Positions 1 to 7,362 of a stretch of 21,745 nucleotides of DNA are shown here, in pieces (within the stretch, counting starts at the first letter, position 1; every line of letters starts with the position of its first letter). The DNA comes from JAUXEH01 sp965602945 (GTDB taxonomy: Bacteria > Acidobacteriota > Aminicenantia > Aminicenantales > Aminicenantaceae): NCBI GenBank assembly GCA_965602945.1, contig CBFDBC010000034.1, forward strand, positions 1-21,745. Direction: 5' to 3'. The notes below the pieces were generated by a model, which was given only the letters and a program-made list of their open reading frames with translations, was not told the DNA's origin and made no database searches. Both the position numbers and the translations under genes were made by a program.

Positions 1-247
1 CAACACCATCACCGTGAGTTTTGGAGGTGAGACAAAAGAGGTCACGCTGGGCTACAAGGAGCGGAAATCGGTGACCTTCACCCCGAGCAGGGTGTTCCGG
101 ATGAACGAGTGGATCCACCTCTACACGCTCTCGGTCAGGGCGGCCAAGGGCTCCATCCCTCATTATGAGGACGAGGCAGAGGAGGAACGGCGGGATCTTG
201 GGGTGTTTTTCGAGGTAGACATCGTCCCCGTGTACATGCCCGACTGA
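1..247 (+). CDS. 3' end of an unrecognised protein (partial)
   Basis: The reading frame is open from the window edge to a TGA at 245-247. A GTG at 14 is available, but the frame continues upstream of it (N-T-I-T before the V), so this is more likely the C-terminus of a longer protein than a 77-aa gene. The visible ~81 residues alternate short hydrophobic and polar stretches, suggesting a beta-rich domain, with an acidic patch (EDEAEEE) and a hydrophobic tail ending VPVYMPD. No catalytic motif is visible and I do not recognise the family. Only 5 bp separate its stop from the asnB start, so the two are probably co-transcribed and translationally coupled. The context would fit a surface-glycan or membrane-glycosyltransferase cluster, where asnB-like genes are common, but nothing here proves that. 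Confidence 0.6.
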   Translation, partial: NTITVSFGGETKEVTLGYKERKSVTFTPSRVFRMNEWIHLYTLSVRAAKGSIPHYEDEAEEERRDLGVFFEVDIVPVYMPD

Positions 248-252
248 CGATC

Positions 253-2154
253 ATGTGCGGCATCTGCGGCTTCTCCGGTCAAGCGTCAGGCGAAGATGAA
301 GCGCGCGGCATCCTCTCCGCCATGTGCCGCACCATCTACCACCGGGGCCCGGACGATGAGGGGATCTTCGCCGCGGACGGCGTCGGGCTGGGCGCGAGAC
401 GGCTCAGCATCCTCGATGTCCAGGGCGGCCACCAGCCCCTGTCCAACGAGGACGGCACCGTCTGGGCGGCCCACAACGGCGAGGTTTACAACTTCCCGGA
501 GCTGAAGGAAGAGCTGCAGGGCCGCGGCCACCGCTTCAAAACCGGCACGGACACGGAGGCGGTCCTGCACGCGTACGAGGAATGGGGCATGGAGTTCGCA
601 GGCAGGCTCCGGGGCATGTTCGCCTCCGCCATCTGGGACGGATCTCGGGAAAAACTGGTCCTGATCCGCGACAGGCTCGGCATCAAGCCCCTGTACTACA
701 CCCAACTCGAGGACGGGACATTGGTCTTCGGCTCGGAGCTCAAGGCGCTCCTGGCCTTTCCCCGGGTCCCGCGTGCGCTGGAGCCCCAGGCGCTCGACCT
801 CTTCCTGACCCTCGAGTACATACCTTCCCCCCTTTCCATCTACCGGGGCATATACAAGCTGCCGGCCGGAAACACGCTGGAGTACAGCCGGGGCCGCGTC
901 GATATATGCTCGTACTGGCAGATCGAACCTCCGGCCGAACCCATGGGGCGCGTAGACGCCAGGCAATTATCCGCGCTGACCGACGAGCTGTACGCGCTGC
1001 TCAAGGAATCGGTCCGGATGCGTCTGGTCAGCGATGTGCCGCTGGGCGCCTTCCTGAGCGGGGGGATCGACTCCTCCGCCATCGTGGGCCTCATGCGCGA
1101 GCTGGGAGCCTCGCCGCTCAAGACCTTCTCCATCGGGTTCGAGGACCGGACATACGACGAGCTGGACCACGCCCGCCGCGTCGTGCGGGCCTTCGACACC
1201 GAACACGAGGAGTTCGTGCTCCAACCGAAGGCCCTGGACCTTACCGAGAAGCTGATCCGGCACCTGGACGAACCCCTGGGCGACTTCTCCATCTTCCCCA
1301 CCTTCCTCGTGTCCGAGATGGCGCGCCGGCATGTCACCGTGATCCTCTCCGGGGACGGGGGGGACGAACTCTTCGCGGGGTACGAACACTATCAGGCCCA
1401 GAAGCTGGCACGGATGCCCTGGCTGGCCCCTCTGCATCGGGCCCTGCCGCCCCTCGTGCGCAGGTTTCCCCCCTCCCCCAAGAAGAAGGGCGTCTGGAAC
1501 AAGCTGCAGCGCTACGGGCTGGGTCTGGAGCAGGCGCCCGACCTCAGACACTTCCGCTGGATGACGTTCCTCTCGGACCGGGACAAAGGCGGTCTCTATT
1601 CAGACGCCTTCGCGGAAGCACTCGGCGGGATCCGGCCCATAAACGCCCGGCCTCCCCTAAGGGAACAGTTCGCCGCCATGGACGGCTTCGACGACACATC
1701 CGGAGAGTGCGTCCTGGACATGCGCACGTATCTGGCGGACGACATCCTGGTCAAGGTGGACCGTATGAGCATGGCCGCCTCCCTGGAGACACGGGTGCCC
1801 CTCCTGGACCACAAGATCGTCGAGTTCATCTTCCGGCTGCCGGGGGACCTCAAGCTCCGGGGGATGACCACCAAATGGATCTTCAAGAAAACCATGGAGC
1901 GCCTCCTTCCCCGGGAGAACATCACCCGCCGCAAGGAGGGCTTCAGCATCCCCGTCAAACACTGGCTGTGCAGCGATCTCAAGGAGCTGATGCTCGATCA
2001 CCTGAGTGAAGAACGGATCCGGAACGCGGGCTACTTCCAATATCCGGCCGTCAAAAGGATGATCGACCGGCATCTGTCGGGGAAGGCCAACTACAGCCAT
2101 CAGCTGTGGGCACTGCTGGTTTTCGAGATCTGGCGCGACACATACCTTTCCTGA
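253..2154 (+). CDS. asnB: Asparagine synthetase B, glutamine-hydrolysing
   Basis: The 633-residue protein converts aspartate, glutamine and ATP to asparagine and glutamate in the cytoplasm. The start is fixed by MCGICGF: after Met removal Cys2 is the class II glutamine amidotransferase nucleophile. The N-terminal glutaminase domain (about 1-210) has the expected RRLSILD, AAHNGEVYN and GTDTEAVLHAYEEWG segments. The synthetase domain follows, with the PP-loop SGGIDSS at 269-275 and the downstream SGDGGDELFAGYEHY and DRMSMAASLETRVPLLD motifs typical of AsnB. Length is normal for the long bacterial AsnB group. No clear Shine-Dalgarno is seen, and the 5-bp gap to the preceding gene suggests coupling. 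It converges on tilS with 44 bp between them and no obvious terminator. AsnB paralogues in polysaccharide clusters can amidate other substrates, so the physiological substrate is slightly uncertain. Confidence 0.95.
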   Translation: MCGICGFSGQASGEDEARGILSAMCRTIYHRGPDDEGIFAADGVGLGARRLSILDVQGGHQPLSNEDGTVWAAHNGEVYNFPELKEELQGRGHRFKTGTDTEAVLHAYEEWGMEFAGRLRGMFASAIWDGSREKLVLIRDRLGIKPLYYTQLEDGTLVFGSELKALLAFPRVPRALEPQALDLFLTLEYIPSPLSIYRGIYKLPAGNTLEYSRGRVDICSYWQIEPPAEPMGRVDARQLSALTDELYALLKESVRMRLVSDVPLGAFLSGGIDSSAIVGLMRELGASPLKTFSIGFEDRTYDELDHARRVVRAFDTEHEEFVLQPKALDLTEKLIRHLDEPLGDFSIFPTFLVSEMARRHVTVILSGDGGDELFAGYEHYQAQKLARMPWLAPLHRALPPLVRRFPPSPKKKGVWNKLQRYGLGLEQAPDLRHFRWMTFLSDRDKGGLYSDAFAEALGGIRPINARPPLREQFAAMDGFDDTSGECVLDMRTYLADDILVKVDRMSMAASLETRVPLLDHKIVEFIFRLPGDLKLRGMTTKWIFKKTMERLLPRENITRRKEGFSIPVKHWLCSDLKELMLDHLSEERIRNAGYFQYPAVKRMIDRHLSGKANYSHQLWALLVFEIWRDTYLS

Positions 2155-2198
2155 CCGATCCGGGAACCGGCCCAGGCAGAGGATATCTTTCCAGGCTG

Positions 2199-3572
2199 TC
2201 ACCCCACACGGAGTTCGAGGACCCGGGAAGTGACTTCCGAGACCTTGAAGTCCTCGGAAACCGGGAGGCCCAGGACCCACACGATGCTCTCGCCGGAGAC
2301 GAATACGGGGTGGCGGTCACGGTCGTCGGGTGACACTCCCCGAGCCCGGAAGACCTCCTTGAGCTTGGCCCGGCCAGGGGCTCCCAGCGGACGGTAGCGG
2401 TCCCCGTCGAGGCGGCTGCGCACCGTAAGGGGGAGGCGCAGTCTTCCGGCGTCGAGCCGGGCCTCTCCCCTGTCGTCCCCCTCAACAGAGCCCAGCCGGG
2501 AAGCGGGAAGCACCTCGGCCGAGAGGATCAGGCCCAGTTCAGGGATGTGAAGGGGCGCGGCAGGGTCCCAGGAGTATCGGTACCTGATCCGCGGCACAGG
2601 GTCCGGACGCACCCCCACAAGGCTCCGCTCCCTCCGGAGCACCAGGCCCCTTTCCAATGTGAAGTCCTTCCCCTCTTCCAGCGCCAGGATGGTCTCGATG
2701 TCCTCGAAGGAGATGCGGCGCAGGTTTCCCCGCAGCCGGAAGAGGAACCGGCGCACCAGGCGCCGCCGCAGCGCGAGAGGGAGGGGGGACAGGGCGTTCA
2801 TGTCGAGACGGACGGAATCCCGGTCGGCCAGGATCGCCCCCTCGGAGGCCGAGTCCACGCCCGATTCCAGCCAGGCTTCCTCTGCCTGGAGGACATCCAC
2901 GAGACGGCCCAGGCGGGGGATTATGCCGGGATCGAACCTGTCCCTGAGATAAGGCAGGAGCTCCAGGCGTATGCGGTTGCGCAGATACCTGCGGTCCCGG
3001 TTGCTGGGATCGGTGCGATAGGCATGTGCGTGGGCCGCGAGAAAGGCTTCCACCCCGGCCCGCGCCACCCCGATCAGGGGCCGCACTATGCGCCCGCCCT
3101 CTCTTTTGACAGGGATGCCGGACAGGCCGCTCCGGCCGCTGCCGCGCAGGAGGCGCATGAGGAAGGTCTCCGCCTGATCATCCATGGTGTGGGCCGTGGC
3201 GATACGGGCCGCTCCGATGTCGGAGGCGGTCTTTTCCAGGAAAACATAGCGCAGGTCACGGCCCGCCTCCTCCAGGTTCATGCCTCTCTCCCTGGAGTAG
3301 GAAGCCACATCCCGGGAACCGGAATAAAAGGGGAGGCCGCAGGAATCGGCCAGGTCCCTTACAAAGTGCTCATCCCGGTCGGCATCGCGGCGCAGGCGGT
3401 GGTTGAAGTGGGCCACGGCCAGGTCCCAGGATCCCTCGGGCGCGAGGGCCTGCATGACATGCAGCAGGCAGGTGGAGTCGGCCCCTCCCGAGCAGGCCAG
3501 CAGGACGCGCTCCCCCGCTCCCACGAGACCGTGCCTGCGGATCGTATCCCGGGCATTCTCAATAACATCCAT
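2199..3572 (-). CDS. tilS: tRNA(Ile)-lysidine synthetase TilS
   Basis: TilS attaches lysine to C34 of the CAU-anticodon isoleucine tRNA using ATP, so the tRNA reads AUA and is charged with Ile instead of Met. With the chosen start the protein has 457 residues. The N-terminal PP-loop ATPase motif SGGADST is at 28-34, and the HTMDDQAETFLMRLLRG segment typical of TilS follows. The C-terminal region (KEVFRARGVSPDDRDRHPVF then VWVLGLPV) matches the TilS C-terminal domain. A longer frame reaches 3626, but the ATG at 3572 is preferred: it begins MDVIENARDTI just before the PP-loop domain, and a TACAAT -10 box lies only 21 bp upstream, which would put the longer start outside the transcript. It lies downstream of a CAU tRNA on the same strand, separated by two repeat elements. 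Confidence 0.95.
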   Translation of the reverse strand: MDVIENARDTIRRHGLVGAGERVLLACSGGADSTCLLHVMQALAPEGSWDLAVAHFNHRLRRDADRDEHFVRDLADSCGLPFYSGSRDVASYSRERGMNLEEAGRDLRYVFLEKTASDIGAARIATAHTMDDQAETFLMRLLRGSGRSGLSGIPVKREGGRIVRPLIGVARAGVEAFLAAHAHAYRTDPSNRDRRYLRNRIRLELLPYLRDRFDPGIIPRLGRLVDVLQAEEAWLESGVDSASEGAILADRDSVRLDMNALSPLPLALRRRLVRRFLFRLRGNLRRISFEDIETILALEEGKDFTLERGLVLRRERSLVGVRPDPVPRIRYRYSWDPAAPLHIPELGLILSAEVLPASRLGSVEGDDRGEARLDAGRLRLPLTVRSRLDGDRYRPLGAPGRAKLKEVFRARGVSPDDRDRHPVFVSGESIVWVLGLPVSEDFKVSEVTSRVLELRVG

Positions 3573-3592
3573 TTCGCCGTTTCCCGCTGTCG

Positions 3593-3622
3593 ATTGTACC
3601 CCAAACCTTCCTCCGGCCGCAA
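3593..3622 (-). promoter_or_regulatory. Predicted sigma-70-type promoter of tilS
   Basis: On the minus strand TTGCGG (3622-3617) is followed by 18 bp and TACAAT (3598-3593). The -10 box has 5 of 6 consensus bases; the -35 box is weak. Predicted transcription starts near 3586, giving a ~14-nt leader to the tilS ATG at 3572. The -35 box lies 12 bp inside the edge of repeat copy A, so the repeat stops just short of this promoter. Confidence 0.55.
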
Positions 3623-3634
3623 TCACAGAAGGAT

Positions 3635-3828
3635 CCTGAGTTATTCACGAGTGAAGATTACAGCAAATGCGAGGCGACGGGCCATGAAGGTGTGGTCGTC
3701 CACTCCGATTGGGCCGCAACGAAGCAGATGCTGTGAGATACGCTCGCCCGAAGGGGAAAAGATGGCGACGATTTATGGCCGGGGTTTTTATGAGTGAAGG
3801 TGTCGCCAGCTTTTATGAATAATTCAGG
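3635..3828 (+). repeat. Structured repeat copy A (MITE-like, 194 bp)
   Basis: First of three full-length copies of one element. The left end reads CCTGAGTTATTCACG and the right end ATGAATAATTCAGG; these are imperfect inverted repeats of about 14 bp. It carries the family core CGCCCGAAGGGGAAAAG (about 3745-3761). Hairpin II is formed by 3757-3769 and 3802-3814, pairing at 12 of 13 positions. A smaller stem with a TCGT loop (GTGG/CCAC) lies near 3690-3710. No plausible protein is encoded. Copy B follows after a 3-bp spacer (GAA) in the same orientation. Shared ends, inverted termini and absence of a gene suggest a non-autonomous mobile element, but no clear target duplication flanks the A-B pair. 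Confidence 0.8.
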
Positions 3829-3831
3829 GAA

Positions 3832-4023
3832 CCTGGACTATTCACGGGTCGAGATTAGTGCAGCGACAAGGAAGTGGTTCATGAGGCGTAGTGGACTACG
3901 TCGATTGGACCACGACGTAGTCGATGTGCTGAGATTGGCCCGCCCGAAGGGTAAAGAATGTCGACATTTGGATCTTGAAGTTTTTTTGACCGTTATGTCG
4001 ACATTCTTTATGAATAGTTCAGG
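3832..4023 (+). repeat. Structured repeat copy B (MITE-like, 192 bp)
   Basis: Second copy, same orientation as A. The left end is CCTGGACTATTCACGGGTCG and the right end TATGAATAGTTCAGG. Hairpin I pairs GACTACGTCG (3894-3903) with 3913-3922, a perfect 10 bp around a 9-nt loop. Hairpin II pairs 3952-3967 with 3995-4010, a perfect 16 bp containing GTCGAC. The core CGCCCGAAGGG lies between them. The stem sequences differ from copies A and C but pairing is retained. The right end lies 2 bp (AA) from the 3' end of the adjacent tRNA gene. Confidence 0.85.
3952..4010 (-). terminator. Hairpin II of copy B, possible terminator for the tRNA transcript
   Basis: A perfect 16-bp stem with a 27-nt loop lies 16 bp past the tRNA 3' end on the transcribed strand. 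The stem ends in TTCTTTA but no long T-run follows on the minus strand, so it could equally be a processing or 3'-end-protecting structure. The stem is seen directly; a terminator role is inferred. Confidence 0.35.
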
Positions 4024-4025
4024 AA

Positions 4026-4099
4026 TGGCGGTGGAGGGACTCGAACCCCCGACACTACGGATATGAGCCGTATGCTCTGACCTCCTGAGCTACACCGCC
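4026..4099 (-). tRNA. tRNA with CAU anticodon, probably elongator tRNA-Met
   Basis: On the minus strand a 74-nt cloverleaf folds. The acceptor stem GGCGGTG pairs with CACCGCC, followed by discriminator A. The D arm is GCTC/GAGC. The anticodon stem TACGG/CCGTA encloses loop CTCATAT, giving anticodon CAU. The T arm GGGGG/CCCTC has loop TTCGAGT. CCA is not encoded. It is not an initiator: position 1 pairs normally with 72 and the anticodon stem lacks the three consecutive G-C pairs. A CAU tRNA may also be tRNA-Ile2, the TilS substrate. The acceptor pairs G4-C69 and G5-C68 do not match the C4-G69/C5-G68 determinants known for E. coli tRNA-Ile2, so Met is favoured, not proven. Confidence 0.93.
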
Positions 4100-4109
4100 G
4101 AAGGACACG

Positions 4110-4138
4110 ATTGTAGCGAAATCCTACCGGGAAGTCAA
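4110..4138 (-). promoter_or_regulatory. Predicted sigma-70 promoter of the CAU tRNA
   Basis: On the minus strand TTGACT (4138-4133), a 17-bp spacer and TACAAT (4115-4110) form a near-consensus promoter. Transcription should start near 4103, a few bases before the mature tRNA 5' end at 4099. The -35 box lies 2 bp beyond the stop codon of the secretin gene, so the tRNA is probably expressed independently of the pil operon. Confidence 0.8.
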
Positions 4139-4140
4139 TC

Positions 4141-6285
4141 TCAGCGGATCCTGATATTGCTTGAGGTGGAGTCGAATGAAACCGGCTGTCCCCGGGTGCT
4201 GTTGGCGGATATGCTGGTGACCGACACCTCGCTTTGGCCCGCGGCCAGCGCGTCGAACACCAGGGTCACGATGTTCCCGGATCCCTTGACACTCTGGTTC
4301 AATGGGGCGGTGAACCCGATGATGCACGTGCCTGAGGCATTGTCGATGTTCTCCAGCACCGAGGGATTCTCACCCAGCCGTGCCAGCACGTTGCCGCGCA
4401 CGATGGCCTTGAGCTTCAGCACCTGGGGATCGAAGGAAATGTTCAGGGTCATGTTCTGCAGCTCTTCCTCGGTTATCAGGCTCACGTTGACCCGGGCCTC
4501 CCGGCCCGTGCCGGTCTCGAATCCCGGAGGATTGAGGGTGATGCGGTTGCGTCCTCCTTCCTGCTGCTGCCGGTCGCGCCCGAGCACATCCATCATGTCA
4601 TCGGTCTCCGGGGCAGCCCTGCCGCGTACCCGGGGCAGGCGGCCGGCCCTTTCGCTCCCCGAGATCCCTTCCAGGGGCAGCCAGAGAGGCGCGTGATCCT
4701 CGGCCCCCATCGGGGTGCTGCGCAGGATGTGGGGTGTTATGGTCATGATCACATCGGTCTGCTGGACCTCCTGGTCGGTGTAGGAGAACAGGGACCCGAT
4801 GATGGGGATCTCCTTGATCCCGGGGATGCCCTTGAGCGTTGTCCGTTCCGTGTCCTTGAGCATGCCGGCCAGGAGGTTGGTCTCGCCGTCACGCATCCGC
4901 ATGATGTTCTTGACCTGGCGGGACGTGATGACCGGCAGGTCCGCGAATCCCGAACCGGCCAGGGCCTTGATCTTGATGTCCAGCTCGAGCGTCACTTCGT
5001 CCTGGGAGTGGATTGTGGGCGTGATCGCGATCTCGATACCGACGTTCTTGTATTCGTAGTTCACGACCGGGGTCGAGGCGATCCCACCCCCTGCAAAAGC
5101 CTGGAAGGTGGAATTGGGGATGGGGACCTCGTCTCCCACCATGTACTCGATCGTCTCCCCGTGGACGCCTCGCAGCTGGGGCTGGGCAAGGAACTTGGAC
5201 TCCACGTCCGTCTGCAGGAAGCGGAGATAGGCGGAAGGTATGGTGACGGAGTAATTCTCTTTGTTGGAGAAATCGATGTCTCCCAGGTTGAGCGTCCCAT
5301 CCTCGCTCAGTCCCGCGGTGTAGCCGATGCCGGCGCCGTACTGGTCCAGCTCCAGGCCCAGCTCGCTCAGTTTCTGCCGCTTCACCTCCATGAGCTCCAG
5401 CTCAACCAGGACCTCACCCCTGGGCTTGTCCCAGAGCCGGATGATCTGTTCGGCCAGCTTCAGCCGGTCCGGAGTGGTCCGGATGGTGATCGAATTGAGG
5501 GCCTTGTTGTGGACGATCTGGGGAATCCCTGTCTGGGAACGGATCATCTGCATCAGCGGCTGCTGTACTTCCTGGGCCTCGATGTTGGTCAGGTAAAAGG
5601 TCTTTATGGCCAGCTGCTCATACTTCATGCGGTTCTGCGGCTGGTCCACGAGAACGAGGACCGTCCTCTCATCGACCACCCGGAAGAAGTGCTTGCTAGC
5701 CATGCACAGCCGGTCGAGCGCCTGTTCAAAGCGCATGTCGGTCAGGTCGATGGAAAAGGGCTTGTCCCGGAAGCTGTCGTCGAAGATGATGTTGACTTCC
5801 GCATACTTGGCTAATGCCTGGAAGATGGACTTGAGACTTATGTCCCGGGGGAAGTTCAGGGTAATGGGCTGGTCGCTCACCTTGAGCTTTACGGGCGGCT
5901 CGTACAGCATCTCGATCGGAGTAGGAGCCTCCGGCTGCTGCTGCTGTTTGATCAGGCGCTGGGCTTCGTTGAGGATCAGGCGGCTGTCGGGATCGTAGGA
6001 CAGGGCCTTGTCGTATTCGGCCAGGGCCTCATCGACCTTGTCGTCGAGGGCGAGCTTCCTGGCTTCGGCTACATGAAAGGTGGAGGCCGAGAGCTGAGCC
6101 CGGATCAGAGCCAGGCGGTAATACGAGTTCGAGGGATCCTCCAGTACGGCCCGCTCATAGAGCTCGATGGCCTGGTCCCAATTCTGGTTCATGGACTCCT
6201 GCACGCCGAGCTTGTAGTTTTTACTGAGGGTGGTACATCCCCACAACAGGGCCGCACATATGATCAATATCAGACTTTTTCTCAT
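4141..6285 (-). CDS. pilQ: PilQ/GspD-type secretin lipoprotein with TPR-like repeats and a C-terminal cohesin-like domain
   Basis: This 714-residue protein should form the outer-membrane channel of the pilus or secretion machine. An N-terminal signal with lipobox LLWGC (Cys17) predicts a lipoprotein. Residues ~20-115 look like TPR repeats (WDQAIELYERAVLEDP, VDEALAEYDKALSYDP). Residues ~130-215 form a secretin/TonB N-terminal (STN) domain and ~220-290 a secretin N-domain (IKTFYLTNIEAQEV). The secretin core runs ~290-517, with VPIPNSTFQAF and the signature segment LKGIPGIKEIPIIGSLFSYT. A charged linker leads to a cohesin-like beta domain at ~580-714 (LNISFDPQVLKLKAIVRG, NIVTLVFDALAAG). The start overlaps the pilP stop by 4 bp (ATGA) and has an AGGAGAGG ribosome site. 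It is last in the operon. The cohesin-like extension is the odd part; its ligand is unknown. Confidence 0.9.
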   Translation of the reverse strand: MRKSLILIICAALLWGCTTLSKNYKLGVQESMNQNWDQAIELYERAVLEDPSNSYYRLALIRAQLSASTFHVAEARKLALDDKVDEALAEYDKALSYDPDSRLILNEAQRLIKQQQQPEAPTPIEMLYEPPVKLKVSDQPITLNFPRDISLKSIFQALAKYAEVNIIFDDSFRDKPFSIDLTDMRFEQALDRLCMASKHFFRVVDERTVLVLVDQPQNRMKYEQLAIKTFYLTNIEAQEVQQPLMQMIRSQTGIPQIVHNKALNSITIRTTPDRLKLAEQIIRLWDKPRGEVLVELELMEVKRQKLSELGLELDQYGAGIGYTAGLSEDGTLNLGDIDFSNKENYSVTIPSAYLRFLQTDVESKFLAQPQLRGVHGETIEYMVGDEVPIPNSTFQAFAGGGIASTPVVNYEYKNVGIEIAITPTIHSQDEVTLELDIKIKALAGSGFADLPVITSRQVKNIMRMRDGETNLLAGMLKDTERTTLKGIPGIKEIPIIGSLFSYTDQEVQQTDVIMTITPHILRSTPMGAEDHAPLWLPLEGISGSERAGRLPRVRGRAAPETDDMMDVLGRDRQQQEGGRNRITLNPPGFETGTGREARVNVSLITEEELQNMTLNISFDPQVLKLKAIVRGNVLARLGENPSVLENIDNASGTCIIGFTAPLNQSVKGSGNIVTLVFDALAAGQSEVSVTSISANSTRGQPVSFDSTSSNIRIR

Positions 6286-6812
6286 CGGTCCTCTCCTTCC
6301 AGGGAAACCGTCCGGGACACTGCATCGTATCCCTGGAAGACGATCTCCTCAGGAGTGATCTTCATTATGGTTACGCCGTCGCCGGCCAGGTCTCCCTGCT
6401 TTACCGCCATGGCCTCTCCGTCGATGATGACAACGGCCACGGTCCTTTCCGAGGAGCTGATGTACCCGATGTAGCGGAGGGACGGGACCGCGGCAAGATC
6501 GTCCCCGGCCGAGGCATCCTGTCCCGCCGCGTCTTCGCCGGAAATATCCTCTTCTATCCCGGAACCCGGAGCACCCGATCCACCCGGCCCGGACCCCGGC
6601 CGCGCAGGCGCGAAGATGTTCCGCAGGGGAGGCTTCAGCGGGCCCGCCTCCCGCTCCAGGAGGTCCTTGCGAACAAGGCTCCGGCGCGCGCGCGGGCCCT
6701 TGGTCTTGGCCCGGGCTTCCTCCTGTTGAGGTACGGAAAACACGCCGAGTGCAGAAATGTACAGGAGGAAACAGGCGAATGCGGCGAGCCGTTTATTCAT
6801 TGTCTTTTTCAT
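6282..6812 (-). CDS. pilP: PilP/GspC-like pilus assembly protein
   Basis: A 176-residue inner-membrane-anchored periplasmic protein expected to link the PilNO platform to the secretin. A basic N-terminus and one hydrophobic segment (LAAFACFLLYISALGVF) act as signal or anchor. RNIFAPA follows, as in GspC/PilP proteins, then a Gly/Pro/Asp-rich linker (about 75-115). The C-terminal beta domain contains LRYIGYISSSERTVAVVIIDG and VKQGDLAGDGVTIMKITPE, resembling the HR/PilP domain. The ATG at 6812 lies within pilO and is preceded by GGCGGGG. An alternative ATG at 6800 overlaps the pilO stop (ATGAATAA), and a longer frame reaches 6869. The family assignment rests on layout and gene order more than on strong motifs. 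Confidence 0.75.
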   Translation of the reverse strand: MKKTMNKRLAAFACFLLYISALGVFSVPQQEEARAKTKGPRARRSLVRKDLLEREAGPLKPPLRNIFAPARPGSGPGGSGAPGSGIEEDISGEDAAGQDASAGDDLAAVPSLRYIGYISSSERTVAVVIIDGEAMAVKQGDLAGDGVTIMKITPEEIVFQGYDAVSRTVSLEGEDR

Positions 6813-7362
6813 AATACCCCGCCAGAGTAATCTTGAGCTTGAGGGCCCCCGACTGTCTCTGGACATCAACGAAATCGACCTTCTCCACGATCAGGAACTT
6901 CGGGAAGTGCTCCACCGCGTGGATGAATCGTTTGATCAGTGCGTAGGGCCCCGAGATCTGGAAGGTCGCCGTCGCCCCCCCCAACTGCTGATTCGTGCCT
7001 TCGCTGTAGAGGTAACGGATATCCGGCACCGGGATGTCCGTCTCCCGGAAGATTGCGACGATGTCCCGGCGCAGGTCCTGAGAGATGGTCTCGCCGACAT
7101 AGAAATATTCGCCGCGCAGAATCTCCATGTCTTTGAGCGCCAGGCGCCAGCGTCTCCACTCGACCTTCTTCTCCAGGCGGGCGGCATCCAATGTCTGAAA
7201 ACTCAGGGCCTGGGCCGCGAGCCGGTCCTGGGCCTGCGTGTAGGACTCCTTCATCCCCCGGGCGATGAAGATGTAAAAAACCAGAGCCAGGCTCAGGAGC
7301 AGGCAGAGCACGATCAGAAGCCTGCGTTCCTTCTGCCGGAGCAGCTCAAATATCTCTTTCAT
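6793..7362 (-). CDS. pilO: PilO-like inner-membrane pilus platform protein
   Basis: A 189-residue bitopic protein: short cytoplasmic N-terminus, one transmembrane segment (LLIVLCLLLSLALVFYIFIA, ~15-35), a coiled-coil-like stretch (~40-90) and a periplasmic alpha/beta domain. The segment ISGPYALIKRFIHAVEHFPK followed by IVEKVDFVDVQ is characteristic of PilO/GspM-type ferredoxin-like folds. PilO pairs with PilN to form the inner-membrane alignment subcomplex. It overlaps pilN by 17 bp upstream and pilP downstream. A GGTGA element precedes the ATG. Length agrees with the family. Confidence 0.83.
   Translation of the reverse strand: MKEIFELLRQKERRLLIVLCLLLSLALVFYIFIARGMKESYTQAQDRLAAQALSFQTLDAARLEKKVEWRRWRLALKDMEILRGEYFYVGETISQDLRRDIVAIFRETDIPVPDIRYLYSEGTNQQLGGATATFQISGPYALIKRFIHAVEHFPKFLIVEKVDFVDVQRQSGALKLKITLAGYYEKDNE

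Noticed and set aside
582..2009. 475-residue plus-strand frame inside asnB
   Set aside because: It is an arginine/glycine/proline-rich alternative frame of asnB with no domain and no ribosome site.
2547..3797. 416-residue plus-strand frame opposite tilS
   Set aside because: It is antisense to tilS, which has PP-loop and C-terminal motifs. The frame has low-complexity composition and runs into repeat A.
3635..4023. CRISPR array
   Set aside because: There are only two large units with a 3-bp spacer. Units are ~192 bp and internally structured, not short repeats with unique spacers.
3794..4066. 90-residue frame across repeat B and the tRNA
   Set aside because: It reads through the structured repeat and then antisense through the tRNA, giving the familiar spurious tail VEGLEPPTLRI.
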